Assembly (NCBI RefSeq): GCF_900291955.1
Contig: NZ_OLMR01000002.1
Span: 62,001 to 126,000 of the forward strand
Reading direction: 5' to 3'
DNA: 64,000 bases
Origin: Pseudoruminococcus massiliensis
GTDB lineage: Bacteria > Bacillota > Clostridia > Oscillospirales > Acutalibacteraceae
A program made the translations under genes and the position numbers. Numbering within the stretch: position 1 is the first letter of the stretch; every line of letters begins with the position of its first letter. The notes under the pieces were generated by a model. It made no database searches, had not been told where the DNA came from, and worked only from the letters and a program-made list of their open reading frames with translations. Positions 51,148-58,654 of this stretch are shown here, in pieces.

Positions 51148-52320
51148 TCAGAAAGAAATCTCTGTAACTTTTACATTCTTAACAGCCTCATCAATCAATT
51201 CATCAACAGGAAGCTTATTTTGTGCCTCTACAACATACTTAAGTACAGGCTTAGTTCTTGGGTGCTTTGGTGTAAATACCGTACAGCAATCTTCAAACGG
51301 CTCTATTGAAATATCGAAAGTATCAATCTTTCTCGAAATCTCAATGATTTCTTCCTTATCCATACCTATAAGCGGTCTGAAAACAGGAAGTCTGCAAGCC
51401 TCATCAGTACAGCCTATTGCACCAATAGTCTGGCTTGCTACCTGACCAAGACTTTCACCTGTAATCAAAGCACCGCAGTTTTTCTCTCTTGCAATCCTCT
51501 CAGAAATCTGCATCATAAATCTACGCATTATTATAGTGAAAAGTTCCTCAGGACAATTATCTTTGATTTGTTCCTGAATCTTAGTAAACGGAACTGTATA
51601 CATCTGCATACGGCCACTATATTCAGATACCTTTTTAAGTAGTCTTACAACCTTATCTTCTGCTCTTTCGCTTGTATATGGAGGGCTTGCAAAATGAACA
51701 GCTGTAAGTGAAAGACCTCTCTTAGCCATAGTCCAAGCCGCAACCGGAGAATCTATACCACCAGAAATAAGTATAACCGCATTTCCGCCTGTTCCGACAG
51801 GTATTCCGCCAGCACCCTTTTTAGCTGCTCCACGAATAAACGCCGCATAATCACGAACTTCTACTGTCACAACCAAATCAGGATTATGTACATCAACTAT
51901 CAGATGTGGAAATTCCTCTGCAAGAAAACCGCCAACCTCTCGACTTATTTCAGGTGATGTCAAAGGGAATTTCTTATCCGAGCGCTTAGATTCAACCTTA
52001 AAGGAATTTATCTCGTTAAGTGTTTCAGCAAGATATTCCTTAGCACAGCTAAGAATAGATTCCATATTCTTTTCAGCGATACAAGCTCTTGAATATGTCG
52101 CTATACCAAAGATTTTAGATATACATTCCTCAATCTCATCAAAATCAACATTATCTTTATATGGTGTTACAGCTATTGTAGATTGTGCAATTTTAACTTC
52201 GCAAGGAGTTATGCAATTAACTCTGCGTTTAATATTTTTTATGAGAACATCTTCAAAGCTTCTTCTGTTAAGACCTTTTAAAGCTATTTCTCCAACCTTA
52301 ATAAGTATTGTTTCTTTCAT
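51148..52320 (-). CDS. thiI: tRNA uracil 4-sulfurtransferase ThiI
   Basis: A 390-residue enzyme: N-terminal ferredoxin-like and THUMP domains (about 1-165), then a PP-loop (LISGGIDSPVAAW near 183) that adenylates U8 of tRNA. It lacks the C-terminal rhodanese domain of the E. coli protein, as is normal in Firmicutes, so sulfur is taken directly from a dedicated cysteine desulfurase. That gene (iscS-like) is just upstream, 14 bp away. SD is AGGGG. Confidence 0.95.
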   Translation of the reverse strand: MKETILIKVGEIALKGLNRRSFEDVLIKNIKRRVNCITPCEVKIAQSTIAVTPYKDNVDFDEIEECISKIFGIATYSRACIAEKNMESILSCAKEYLAETLNEINSFKVESKRSDKKFPLTSPEISREVGGFLAEEFPHLIVDVHNPDLVVTVEVRDYAAFIRGAAKKGAGGIPVGTGGNAVILISGGIDSPVAAWTMAKRGLSLTAVHFASPPYTSERAEDKVVRLLKKVSEYSGRMQMYTVPFTKIQEQIKDNCPEELFTIIMRRFMMQISERIAREKNCGALITGESLGQVASQTIGAIGCTDEACRLPVFRPLIGMDKEEIIEISRKIDTFDISIEPFEDCCTVFTPKHPRTKPVLKYVVEAQNKLPVDELIDEAVKNVKVTEISF

Positions 52321-52334
52321 AAAATACCCCTTAT

Positions 52335-53474
52335 TTATCTTGATTTTGCGAGATTTTTCATTCCCTCAGCAAGTTTTTCTGCAAATATATCAATATCACC
52401 TTTTGTATTAAACTTTGAAAAACTGATTCTTATAGCAGAATCTATCCTTTCAGGAGATAAACCCATTGCCGTCAATACATGGCTTTTTTTGCCCTTAGCA
52501 CAAGCTGAACCACTTGAAACATATATTCCGCTCTCAGCGAGATAATGCAACATTGTTTCCGAGCGAACTCCAACGGCTGATATATTCAATATATACGGCA
52601 AAACTCCGTCCGGAGAATTTATATATACATTCGGAATTTCTAAAACCTTTTCTTTACAATACTCCCAAAGCTCTGAAATCCTTTCGTGCTGTTCGTCAAT
52701 ATTTGGTAAAACCTTTACAGCCTCAGCAAAGGCACAAATCAAAGGAAGTGATTCTGTACCAGGACGAATTTTTCTTTCCTGCTCTCCACCATAGTGTAAA
52801 GGGACAATTCTTGCACCTTTTCTAATATATAAAGCTCCCACACCTTTCGGACCATGTATCTTATGTGAGCTTATAGACATCAAATCAACGCCAAGCTTTT
52901 GAGGCTTCAAATTAACCTTTCCAAAAGCCTGAACAGCGTCACAATGAAATAAAGCAGGCGAACCGCTCTTGCTTATTATATTGCTGACCAATTTTATAGG
53001 TTGGATAATACCTGTTTCATTATTAACCGCCATAACGCTGACTAAAATTGTATCAGAATTTATAGCATTAATAAATTTTTCTTTTGGAATAACACCAGAT
53101 TCATCAGGCTCAAGGAATATAACCTCATAACCGTCCTTTTTAAGCTTTTCGGCAGCTTCTACAACCGAAGAATGTTCTATTGCCGTTGTAACGATTCTGT
53201 TTCCTCTGCGTTTAAGTGCATTAACTGCTCCAAAAACAGCTGTATTATTGCTCTCTGTTCCACCTGAGGTAAAGAAAATCTCTGTTGGCGAAACGCTGAG
53301 AGAACCTGCAATAACATCTCTTGCCGCCTCAAGCTCCTTAGCCGCCTCAAAGCCAAGTGTATGAAGTGACGAAGGATTTCCATATTTTTCAGTCATAATA
53401 TAGTAGGCTTTCTTAGCGGCCTCCTCACAGACAACTGTTGTTGCACTATTATCAAGATAAACAATTTTACTCAA
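52335..53474 (-). CDS. Cysteine desulfurase (IscS/NifS family), TTG start
   Basis: A 379-residue PLP enzyme: LDNSATT at the N-terminus, HCDAVQAFGK, the PLP lysine in SISSHKIHGPKG, and the catalytic Cys loop SSGSACAKGKKS. It frees sulfur from cysteine and hands it to ThiI, whose gene follows. The start codon is TTG at 53474, preceded by GGTGG; the family N-terminus (KIVYLDNSATT) begins right there, so no ATG is possible. Confidence 0.93.
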   Translation of the reverse strand: MSKIVYLDNSATTVVCEEAAKKAYYIMTEKYGNPSSLHTLGFEAAKELEAARDVIAGSLSVSPTEIFFTSGGTESNNTAVFGAVNALKRRGNRIVTTAIEHSSVVEAAEKLKKDGYEVIFLEPDESGVIPKEKFINAINSDTILVSVMAVNNETGIIQPIKLVSNIISKSGSPALFHCDAVQAFGKVNLKPQKLGVDLMSISSHKIHGPKGVGALYIRKGARIVPLHYGGEQERKIRPGTESLPLICAFAEAVKVLPNIDEQHERISELWEYCKEKVLEIPNVYINSPDGVLPYILNISAVGVRSETMLHYLAESGIYVSSGSACAKGKKSHVLTAMGLSPERIDSAIRISFSKFNTKGDIDIFAEKLAEGMKNLAKSR

Positions 53475-53614
53475 TTAAAATACCACCAAATATATTCAAT
53501 TAAATTTCTATTTTATATCAAATAAAAGTATATTTCAGCATACAATCAATTTAATCTTAAAAATTTTAAATACACCACTCAAAGCGTACATTTTATTATA
53601 CTACATTTTTTTGC

Positions 53615-53643
53615 GAATATAAAGAGCTTTTTCGGGGAAAATA
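53615..53643 (+). promoter_or_regulatory. Candidate forespore (sigma-F/G type) promoter of spoVAC
   Basis: GAATA (53615-53619) and GGGGAAAATA (53634-53643). The second part matches the sigma-F -10 pattern GGNRANAHTR in every position; as a sigma-G site it reads GAATA-N17-GAAAATA. No sigma-A promoter of comparable quality is seen. Confidence 0.5.
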
Positions 53644-53704
53644 TAGGTTATAAAGGCTATTTGTTGAATAACACTAACATTCTTTTTGAGAGGAGTATCT
53701 TTCT

Positions 53705-54151
53705 ATGAGGGTTACTAAAACTGAATATTCAAGTATGACCGATAAAGCATCCAAAAATAGTTCATTGCTCAAGGATTGTATCTGTGCTTTTCTGGTCGGC
53801 GGTGCTATATGCACCATAGGACACAGCCTATTTTTAATGTATCGAAGTTTTGGCTTGCAAGAAATTGATTCCCGAGCCGCAACAAGCTCAACACTGATTT
53901 TCCTCGGTGCATTTCTCACTGTTATCGGAGTATATGATGACCTTGCAAAATTTGCAGGTGCAGGTAGTATAGTTCCTATTACAGGCTTTTCTAATGCTGT
54001 TGTTTCACCGGCAATAGAATTTAAAAGCGAGGGTTATGTTCTCGGCTTAGGTGCGAAAATGTTTATAATCGCAGGTCCTGTAATAGTTTATGGCACAGTT
54101 GCGTCTGTAATCTATGGCATAATTCTTTGTATAATAAAGCTATTTCAATAG
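53705..54151 (+). CDS. spoVAC: Stage V sporulation protein AC
   Basis: A 148-residue membrane protein with four hydrophobic segments and the SpoVAC pattern FLVGGAICTIGH, TGFSNAVVSPAIEFKSEG and GAKMFIIAGPVIVYG. SpoVA proteins carry Ca-dipicolinic acid into the forespore and release it in germination; SpoVAC behaves as a channel. The usual partners spoVAD and spoVAE are not adjacent. A forespore-type promoter lies 60 bp upstream. SD is GAGAGGAG. Confidence 0.92.
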   Translation: MRVTKTEYSSMTDKASKNSSLLKDCICAFLVGGAICTIGHSLFLMYRSFGLQEIDSRAATSSTLIFLGAFLTVIGVYDDLAKFAGAGSIVPITGFSNAVVSPAIEFKSEGYVLGLGAKMFIIAGPVIVYGTVASVIYGIILCIIKLFQ

Positions 54152-54208
54152 ATTTTGGAAAATGCAAACATTATGATGAATTTTGTCTGTAATTATATAC
54201 AAAACTTC

Positions 54209-54237
54209 TTGTAATAAAGAAGGTTTTGTGGTAAAAT
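54209..54237 (+). promoter_or_regulatory. Promoter of the flavin reductase-rubredoxin gene
   Basis: TTGTAA (54209-54214), 17-bp spacer, TAAAAT (54232-54237). Confidence 0.7.
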
Positions 54238-54289
54238 ATGTAATGTATAAAATTTTATCACCTTTATTACTAAGGAGTTGAGCATTTTT

Positions 54290-54955
54290 ATGAATAATAG
54301 AATACTCCAATCACTTTCCTATGGATTATATGCTGTCGGAGTAAAAGGAGAAAAATATCCGACCGCTTGTATAGTAAATACTGTCTTTCAGATTACATCA
54401 TCTCCAATGATGGTTGCTATAAGCATAAATCACGCAAATTATACCAATGAATGTATCAAAAAGCAGGGTGAATTTACTGTTTCTGTTCTTTCAGAGAATA
54501 CCTCAGGTGCAATAATTGGTGCTTTAGGCTTTAATTCTGGTCGTGAAAGCAATAAGCTTCAAAATGTCCGCCATAAAATTTTGCGTGAGGGTGCTCCTGT
54601 AGTTCAGGAAAATATATGCTGTTGGTTCTTATGCAAGGTTCGTGATTCTATTGAAACAACAACACATACTATCTTCATTGGCGAGCTTACCGCAGGCAGT
54701 GAAAAAATCACCGGAACACCTATGACATACAAATTCTATCACGATGTTATAAAAGGAAAATCTCCAAAATATGCACCAACCTATGTTCCTGATAATGAGC
54801 CTGCTGGAGATGTTTATACCTGCAAGATATGCAAGTATGAATATGACAATTCTCTTATTCCTTTTGAAGAGCTTCCTGATGATTGGACTTGCCCTATCTG
54901 TGGTGCTCCAAAAGATGTTTTTATCAAAAAGAATAATGAAACTACTGAAGAATAA
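54290..54955 (+). CDS. Flavin reductase-rubredoxin fusion (high-molecular-weight rubredoxin)
   Basis: A 221-residue fusion: a flavin reductase-like FMN domain (about 1-155; [17 protein letters not shown]) and a C-terminal rubredoxin ([11 protein letters not shown] and CPICGAPKD). Such proteins pass electrons from NAD(P)H to flavodiiron proteins for O2 or NO removal; an FprA gene lies 2 kb downstream on the other strand. The ATG at 54290 is the likely start; an in-frame TTG at 54278 touches the AAGGAG. Confidence 0.88.
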   Translation: MNNRILQSLSYGLYAVGVKGEKYPTACIVNTVFQITSSPMMVAISINHANYTNECIKKQGEFTVSVLSENTSGAIIGALGFNSGRESNKLQNVRHKILREGAPVVQENICCWFLCKVRDSIETTTHTIFIGELTAGSEKITGTPMTYKFYHDVIKGKSPKYAPTYVPDNEPAGDVYTCKICKYEYDNSLIPFEELPDDWTCPICGAPKDVFIKKNNETTEE

Positions 54956-54960
54956 GCAAT

Positions 54961-54996
54961 TTGCCGTTTACAAAATCTTGTAGACGGCATTTTTCT
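54961..54996 (+). terminator. Terminator after the flavin reductase-rubredoxin gene
   Basis: TGCCGTTTACAA/TTGTAGACGGCA, 12 positions with one wobble, then TTTTTC. Confidence 0.85.
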
Positions 54997-55092
54997 TACT
55001 ATATGTGTATTTTATCACTAAGTATGTTGTATGTCAAGTATACTTGTCATAATTTCAGATAAACTTTACATTTTATTCTTAATTTCTTCTAC

Positions 55093-55121
55093 GAATACTC
55101 TCTTATTTTGGGGGAATTATA
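55093..55121 (+). promoter_or_regulatory. Candidate sigma-G-type promoter of the 78-residue gene
   Basis: GAATA (55093-55097), 17-bp spacer, AATTATA (55115-55121). Compared with the sigma-G consensus (GHATR, CATNHTA) only the first base of the -10 differs. Confidence 0.45.
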
Positions 55122-55172
55122 TATTATGCGGAATGAAACCGCTAATCCCTTTAGGAATATCGGAGGAAAATT

Positions 55173-55409
55173 ATGGACAAAAGAAAGAAACAAATCGAGA
55201 TTGAAAAAAAGAAAAAAATTAAGCAACTACCAGGAGTTCCGTTTGACCCTCTTGATAATGATTTTCCCAAAAATCACCAAATAATTTTACCAGGGACTTT
55301 TCAAAGCACAGGTGGAACATTTGGTGGTCTTGGCTACAATGTTATCAATAACCCATATTGTGGTCAAACAGAAAATCCAGATAAAAATGATGACTACATC
55401 TATTATTGA
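55173..55409 (+). CDS. Small hypothetical protein, possible forespore-expressed
   Basis: A 78-residue protein with a very basic, Lys-rich N-terminus (1-19) and a Gly/Asn/Pro-rich remainder (PGTFQSTGGTFGGLGYNV). No membrane segment or known motif. SD is CGGAGG with good spacing, and a clear terminator follows, so it is a real small gene. The sigma-G-like promoter suggests expression in the forespore, where small basic or Gly-rich proteins are common, but it is not a recognisable SASP. Confidence 0.55.
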   Translation: MDKRKKQIEIEKKKKIKQLPGVPFDPLDNDFPKNHQIILPGTFQSTGGTFGGLGYNVINNPYCGQTENPDKNDDYIYY

Positions 55410-55437
55410 CAAAATTTGAATTTAATAAACTGTATAA

Positions 55438-55468
55438 TAAGGGCTGGCTAATAAGCTTGCCCTTTTTT
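55438..55468 (+). terminator. Terminator after the 78-residue gene
   Basis: AAGGGC/GCCCTT with a long loop, then TTTTTT. Confidence 0.8.
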
Positions 55469-55557
55469 CATTTCTTGACTTTTATAATGCTTAATGATAA
55501 AATATAGGGTAACATTTTATGAAATTTTAATATTATATTACAGAGGTGAACTTATCT

Positions 55558-56025
55558 ATGTCTTCTTTAAATGAAATTAAATCAGCTATAGAAAAATACC
55601 TTAGAGATGATGAATGGCATTATACTCTCGATAAAGAAAATAATGTAATTCGTTGTGGTGTCAACCTTAGTAATCGTCTGCAAGAATGTAAAATCATCAT
55701 AGATATTCGTGAAGATAAATATATGGTATATGGACTAATCAATCTTAATTGTGATGAACCTAATAAAAATCAAATGGCAAAACTTCTTGCAATGATTAAC
55801 TATGGCTTAATTTTCGGAAACTTTGAAATTGATTATTCTGATGGAGAGGTTCGCTATAAAACCGCCACAAACTGCAAAAATTGCATACCACCAAAAGAAG
55901 TTATTGAAGATAGCATAATGATTCCGGCATATATGTTCAATAAATTTGGTGATGCAATTATCGAGGTTATGTTTGGCATAAAGGACGCACAAGAAGCATT
56001 TGATGATATTCCAGACAATGATTAA
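55558..56025 (+). CDS. YbjN/type III secretion chaperone-fold hypothetical protein
   Basis: A 155-residue acidic cytosolic protein with the alpha-beta outline of YbjN-like proteins: an N-terminal helix, a strand set around CKIIIDIREDKYMVYGLI, the helix MAKLLAMINYGLIFGNFE, and the strand YSDGEVRYKT, then a C-terminal helix. YbjN-like domains occur in many stress-related proteins but have no set function. The ATG at 55558 follows GAGGTGA; an in-frame ATG at 55546 is not well spaced. A terminator closes the gene. Confidence 0.6.
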   Translation: MSSLNEIKSAIEKYLRDDEWHYTLDKENNVIRCGVNLSNRLQECKIIIDIREDKYMVYGLINLNCDEPNKNQMAKLLAMINYGLIFGNFEIDYSDGEVRYKTATNCKNCIPPKEVIEDSIMIPAYMFNKFGDAIIEVMFGIKDAQEAFDDIPDND

Positions 56026-56039
56026 AATTACATATCCGC

Positions 56040-56076
56040 CAAAACTCACCGCTTAAGGCTGTGAGTTTTTATTTTT
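56040..56076 (+). terminator. Terminator after the YbjN-like gene
   Basis: AAAACTCAC-GC/GC-GTGAGTTTT, a 10-bp stem with a four-base loop, then ATTTTTT. Confidence 0.8.
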
Positions 56077-56131
56077 TCTCATTTTTATTACTTCAATAGC
56101 ATATTTATATATAAATGGACGAGGTGATGAA

Positions 56132-56434
56132 ATGACAGAATATTCCGATAAACAAGAATTATATGATGAATATGAAGAACTTCCCACCGAGGAAGAATCC
56201 ATTCAAGAAAAGAAAATTGTAATTGGTAAACAACTGTTAATTATAATTCAATTAATAATCTGTGGCATTGCTCTGCTTTTTATGCTTGTAATCAAGCTAA
56301 TAGGTGGTGATTTCTGCAATGGAATAATCAACTGGTATGAAAAAAATTACTATGATTCTATATACATAAGCGGTGAAAATAATAATCTCTCAATCTTCGG
56401 AGCAAGCAATAATTCCTCCGAAAATAGTAAATAG
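56132..56434 (+). CDS. Single-pass membrane protein upstream of an M50 protease (SpoIVFA-like position)
   Basis: A 100-residue protein: acidic N-terminal 30 residues, one membrane segment (about 33-58) and a short Asn/Ser-rich outer part. It ends 2 bp before a SpoIVFB-like protease gene, the place taken by spoIVFA in Bacillus. The LytM (M23) domain of SpoIVFA is absent, so if related it is a cut-down form holding only the membrane-anchoring half. SD is AGGTGA. Identity rests on position and topology. Confidence 0.5.
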   Translation: MTEYSDKQELYDEYEELPTEEESIQEKKIVIGKQLLIIIQLIICGIALLFMLVIKLIGGDFCNGIINWYEKNYYDSIYISGENNNLSIFGASNNSSENSK

Positions 56435-56436
56435 CT

Positions 56437-57048
56437 ATGAGAATTAAGCTTGGAAATCTCTCTATAATAGTAAGTATCCCACTATGCTGTGTAATGACAG
56501 CAATAATACTTCTTGATAGTTCACAAACTGTAATGCTTGGTTGTTTTTCTGCCCTTATGCACGAATCAGGTCATTTATTTTTTATGTGGCATTTCAATTC
56601 ATTTCCGAAAGAAATTAAGATAAGCCTTTTTGATATTGCTATAATTGACCACAAAAAATTTAATCGTCCTCTTCATCAAGAGCTTTTAATCACTCTCGGT
56701 GGAGTTATGATAAATTTAATTTTCGGTTCAGTATGTTTTATACTTTATCTTATTTTCAAATATAATTTTCTGATTGTTCTTTCAGGAGCTAATATTCTTT
56801 TACTTATATATAATCTTCTGCCAATAGATACTCTTGATGGTGGTCAGGCATTATATTTAATCCTCTCATCAAAGCTATCAGAAAAAGCTACCGAACGAAC
56901 TATGCTTATATTATCTCTTGTAATATTATTCCCATGTACAGTACTTGGCTTTTTGTTATTACTTCAATCAAAATATAATTTCACATTACTTTTAACAAGC
57001 CTTTATCTGATAGCCGTAATTCTCCTCAAAAAAACTAAAATATATTAA
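56437..57048 (+). CDS. M50 site-2 metalloprotease, SpoIVFB-like
   Basis: A 203-residue integral membrane protease with five to six hydrophobic segments. The zinc motif HESGH lies in LMHESGHLFFMW and the third ligand Asp in LPIDTLDGGQALY, as in SpoIVFB and other S2P proteases. SpoIVFB cleaves pro-sigma-K in the mother cell. The gene directly follows a single-pass membrane protein gene, as in the spoIVF operon, and lies close to spoVAC, which supports a sporulation role, though other S2P functions are possible. Confidence 0.8.
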   Translation: MRIKLGNLSIIVSIPLCCVMTAIILLDSSQTVMLGCFSALMHESGHLFFMWHFNSFPKEIKISLFDIAIIDHKKFNRPLHQELLITLGGVMINLIFGSVCFILYLIFKYNFLIVLSGANILLLIYNLLPIDTLDGGQALYLILSSKLSEKATERTMLILSLVILFPCTVLGFLLLLQSKYNFTLLLTSLYLIAVILLKKTKIY

Positions 57049-57051
57049 TTA

Positions 57052-57086
57052 AAGCCACAATTCAATTATGAACTGTGGCTTTTTGA
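57052..57086. terminator. Bidirectional terminator between the M50 gene and fprA
   Basis: AAAGCCACA/TGTGGCTTT stem with inner TTC/GAA, A-run and T-run on both sides. Confidence 0.8.
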
Positions 57087-57104
57087 ATTCAAGAAAATTT
57101 TCTA

Positions 57105-58271
57105 CTATGCTTTTATAATATCATCTGCGAGAGTTTCAAGGGCTGTAAGTGTTTCTGGCTTTACTGTTGACTTGATTGTAACAATATTATCTAAAACTGT
57201 AAGGTTCTTCATTGTTTCAAGTATACCCTTCATTGTACGAGCTGCAGACGGTGCCCATGAACCATTTTCGATTATCGCAATTGTACGATTCTGATAGTTC
57301 TTAGCTTTTAAGTGGAGCAAGAAATCCTGCATAACTGGGAATACCCCGCCGTCATATGATGCTGAGGCAAGGACAAGCTTATTATATCTGAATGCGTCTT
57401 CGACATTTTCTGCCATATCACTGCGTGAAAGGTCTGAAACTGTAACCTTAACTGCACCCTTTTCTCTTAGCATCTCTGCAAATTGTTTTGCTGCTGCAGC
57501 TGTATTACCATGAATTGAAGCATAGGCAACAAAGATGCCTTCATCTTCTGGCTTATAACTACTCCAAATATCATACTTGTTGATATAATATCCAAGATTC
57601 TCTTTAAGGATAGGTCCATGAAGTGGGCATATCATTTGAATATCAAGTGCTGCTGCCTTCTTGAGGAGAGCCTGAACCTGAAAACCATACTTACCGACAA
57701 TATTAAAGTAATAGCGTCTTGCCTCACAAGTCCAATCTTCATCAGTGCTTAATGCACCAAATTTTCCAAAACCATCAGCTGAGAAAAGAACTTTCTCACT
57801 CTCTTCATATGTGACCATAACCTCTGGCCAATGAACCATAGGTGCCATAATAAACTTGAGTGTATGAGAACCAATATTAAGAGCGTCACCCTCTTTTACT
57901 ACTACCTTTCTATCCTCAAGGTCAATATCAAAAAACTGAGGAATCATTGCAAAGGTTTTGACATTTCCGACAAGCTTCATTTCTGGATATTTGTCTGCAA
58001 GAATTTTTAAGCTTGCTGCGTGGTCTGGCTCTAAGTGTTGAACAACAAGATAATCTGGCTTTTTACCATCAAGGACTTTTTCGAGATTTTCAAGCCATTC
58101 ATCTGTTTTGCGTTTATCAATGGTATCCATAACAGTAATCTTATCATCAAGAATAACATATGAATTATAGGATATGCCATTAGGAACTACATACTGACTC
58201 TCGAAAAGGTCTATATCGAGGTCATCTGCACCAATATATCTGATGGAGTCTGAAACTGTAATATTTGACAT
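57105..58271 (-). CDS. FprA-family flavodiiron protein
   Basis: A 388-residue A-type flavoprotein: metallo-beta-lactamase-like di-iron domain (1 to about 250) with ligands HLEPDH (79-84), MVHWPEVM, a SADGFG Asp and PLHGP, followed by a flavodoxin domain (about 255-388; YASIHGNTAAAA). It reduces O2 to water (or NO) with electrons from rubredoxin. Start at 58271 follows TTGGAGG; an in-frame TTG at 58286 overlaps the SD. Its electron donor could be the flavin reductase-rubredoxin encoded nearby. Confidence 0.93.
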   Translation of the reverse strand: MSNITVSDSIRYIGADDLDIDLFESQYVVPNGISYNSYVILDDKITVMDTIDKRKTDEWLENLEKVLDGKKPDYLVVQHLEPDHAASLKILADKYPEMKLVGNVKTFAMIPQFFDIDLEDRKVVVKEGDALNIGSHTLKFIMAPMVHWPEVMVTYEESEKVLFSADGFGKFGALSTDEDWTCEARRYYFNIVGKYGFQVQALLKKAAALDIQMICPLHGPILKENLGYYINKYDIWSSYKPEDEGIFVAYASIHGNTAAAAKQFAEMLREKGAVKVTVSDLSRSDMAENVEDAFRYNKLVLASASYDGGVFPVMQDFLLHLKAKNYQNRTIAIIENGSWAPSAARTMKGILETMKNLTVLDNIVTIKSTVKPETLTALETLADDIIKA

Positions 58272-58386
58272 TATAAATTCCTCCAATTTTAAGAATTATT
58301 ACTAAATATATAATAGCATATTTAGTGATGTAATAAAAGCTATAAAATAAAATTTATTTATTTTTTTCAATTTCGGAAAAATTTTC

Positions 58387-58415
58387 TTGACAAATTAGGC
58401 TTTAAGTGATATAAT
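58387..58415 (+). promoter_or_regulatory. Promoter of tRNA-Met
   Basis: TTGACA (58387-58392), 17-bp spacer, TATAAT (58410-58415): full consensus. Confidence 0.9.
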
Positions 58416-58452
58416 AATTCTTGCTTGATTGGAAGCATTATCAACTGAATAA

Positions 58453-58529
58453 GGGGCATTAGCTCAGTTGGTTAGAGCAACCGGCTCATAACCGGTCGGT
58501 CCGGGGTTCGAGTCCCTGATGCCCCACCA
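58453..58529 (+). tRNA. tRNA-Met (anticodon CAT)
   Basis: 77-base cloverleaf: acceptor GGGGCAT/ATGCCCC, D-loop AGCTCAGTTGGTTAGAGC, anticodon arm ACCGG-CTCATAA-CCGGT, GGTTCGAGTCC, encoded CCA. The paired first base argues against initiator; an Ile2 tRNA with modified C34 cannot be fully excluded. Confidence 0.93.
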
Positions 58530-58568
58530 AAAAATCCGAATGTTATTTTAACATTCGGATTTTTTGAT
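58530..58568 (+). terminator. Terminator of tRNA-Met
   Basis: AATCCGAATGTT/AACATTCGGATT, perfect 12-bp stem with 4-base loop, then TTTTT. Confidence 0.9.
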
Positions 58569-58595
58569 TTCTTTTTTAGAAAATTTATATATAAC

Positions 58596-58632
58596 AAAAG
58601 ACGGCTGATTTTTAACAATCAGTCGTCTTTTG
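58596..58632 (-). terminator. Terminator after the NlpC/P60 gene
   Basis: AAAAGACG-CTGATT/AATCAG-CGTCTTTT stem; functional toward the minus strand with a T-run. Confidence 0.8.
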
Positions 58633-58654
58633 TGTTGAAAGGTGTGTATTTTAA

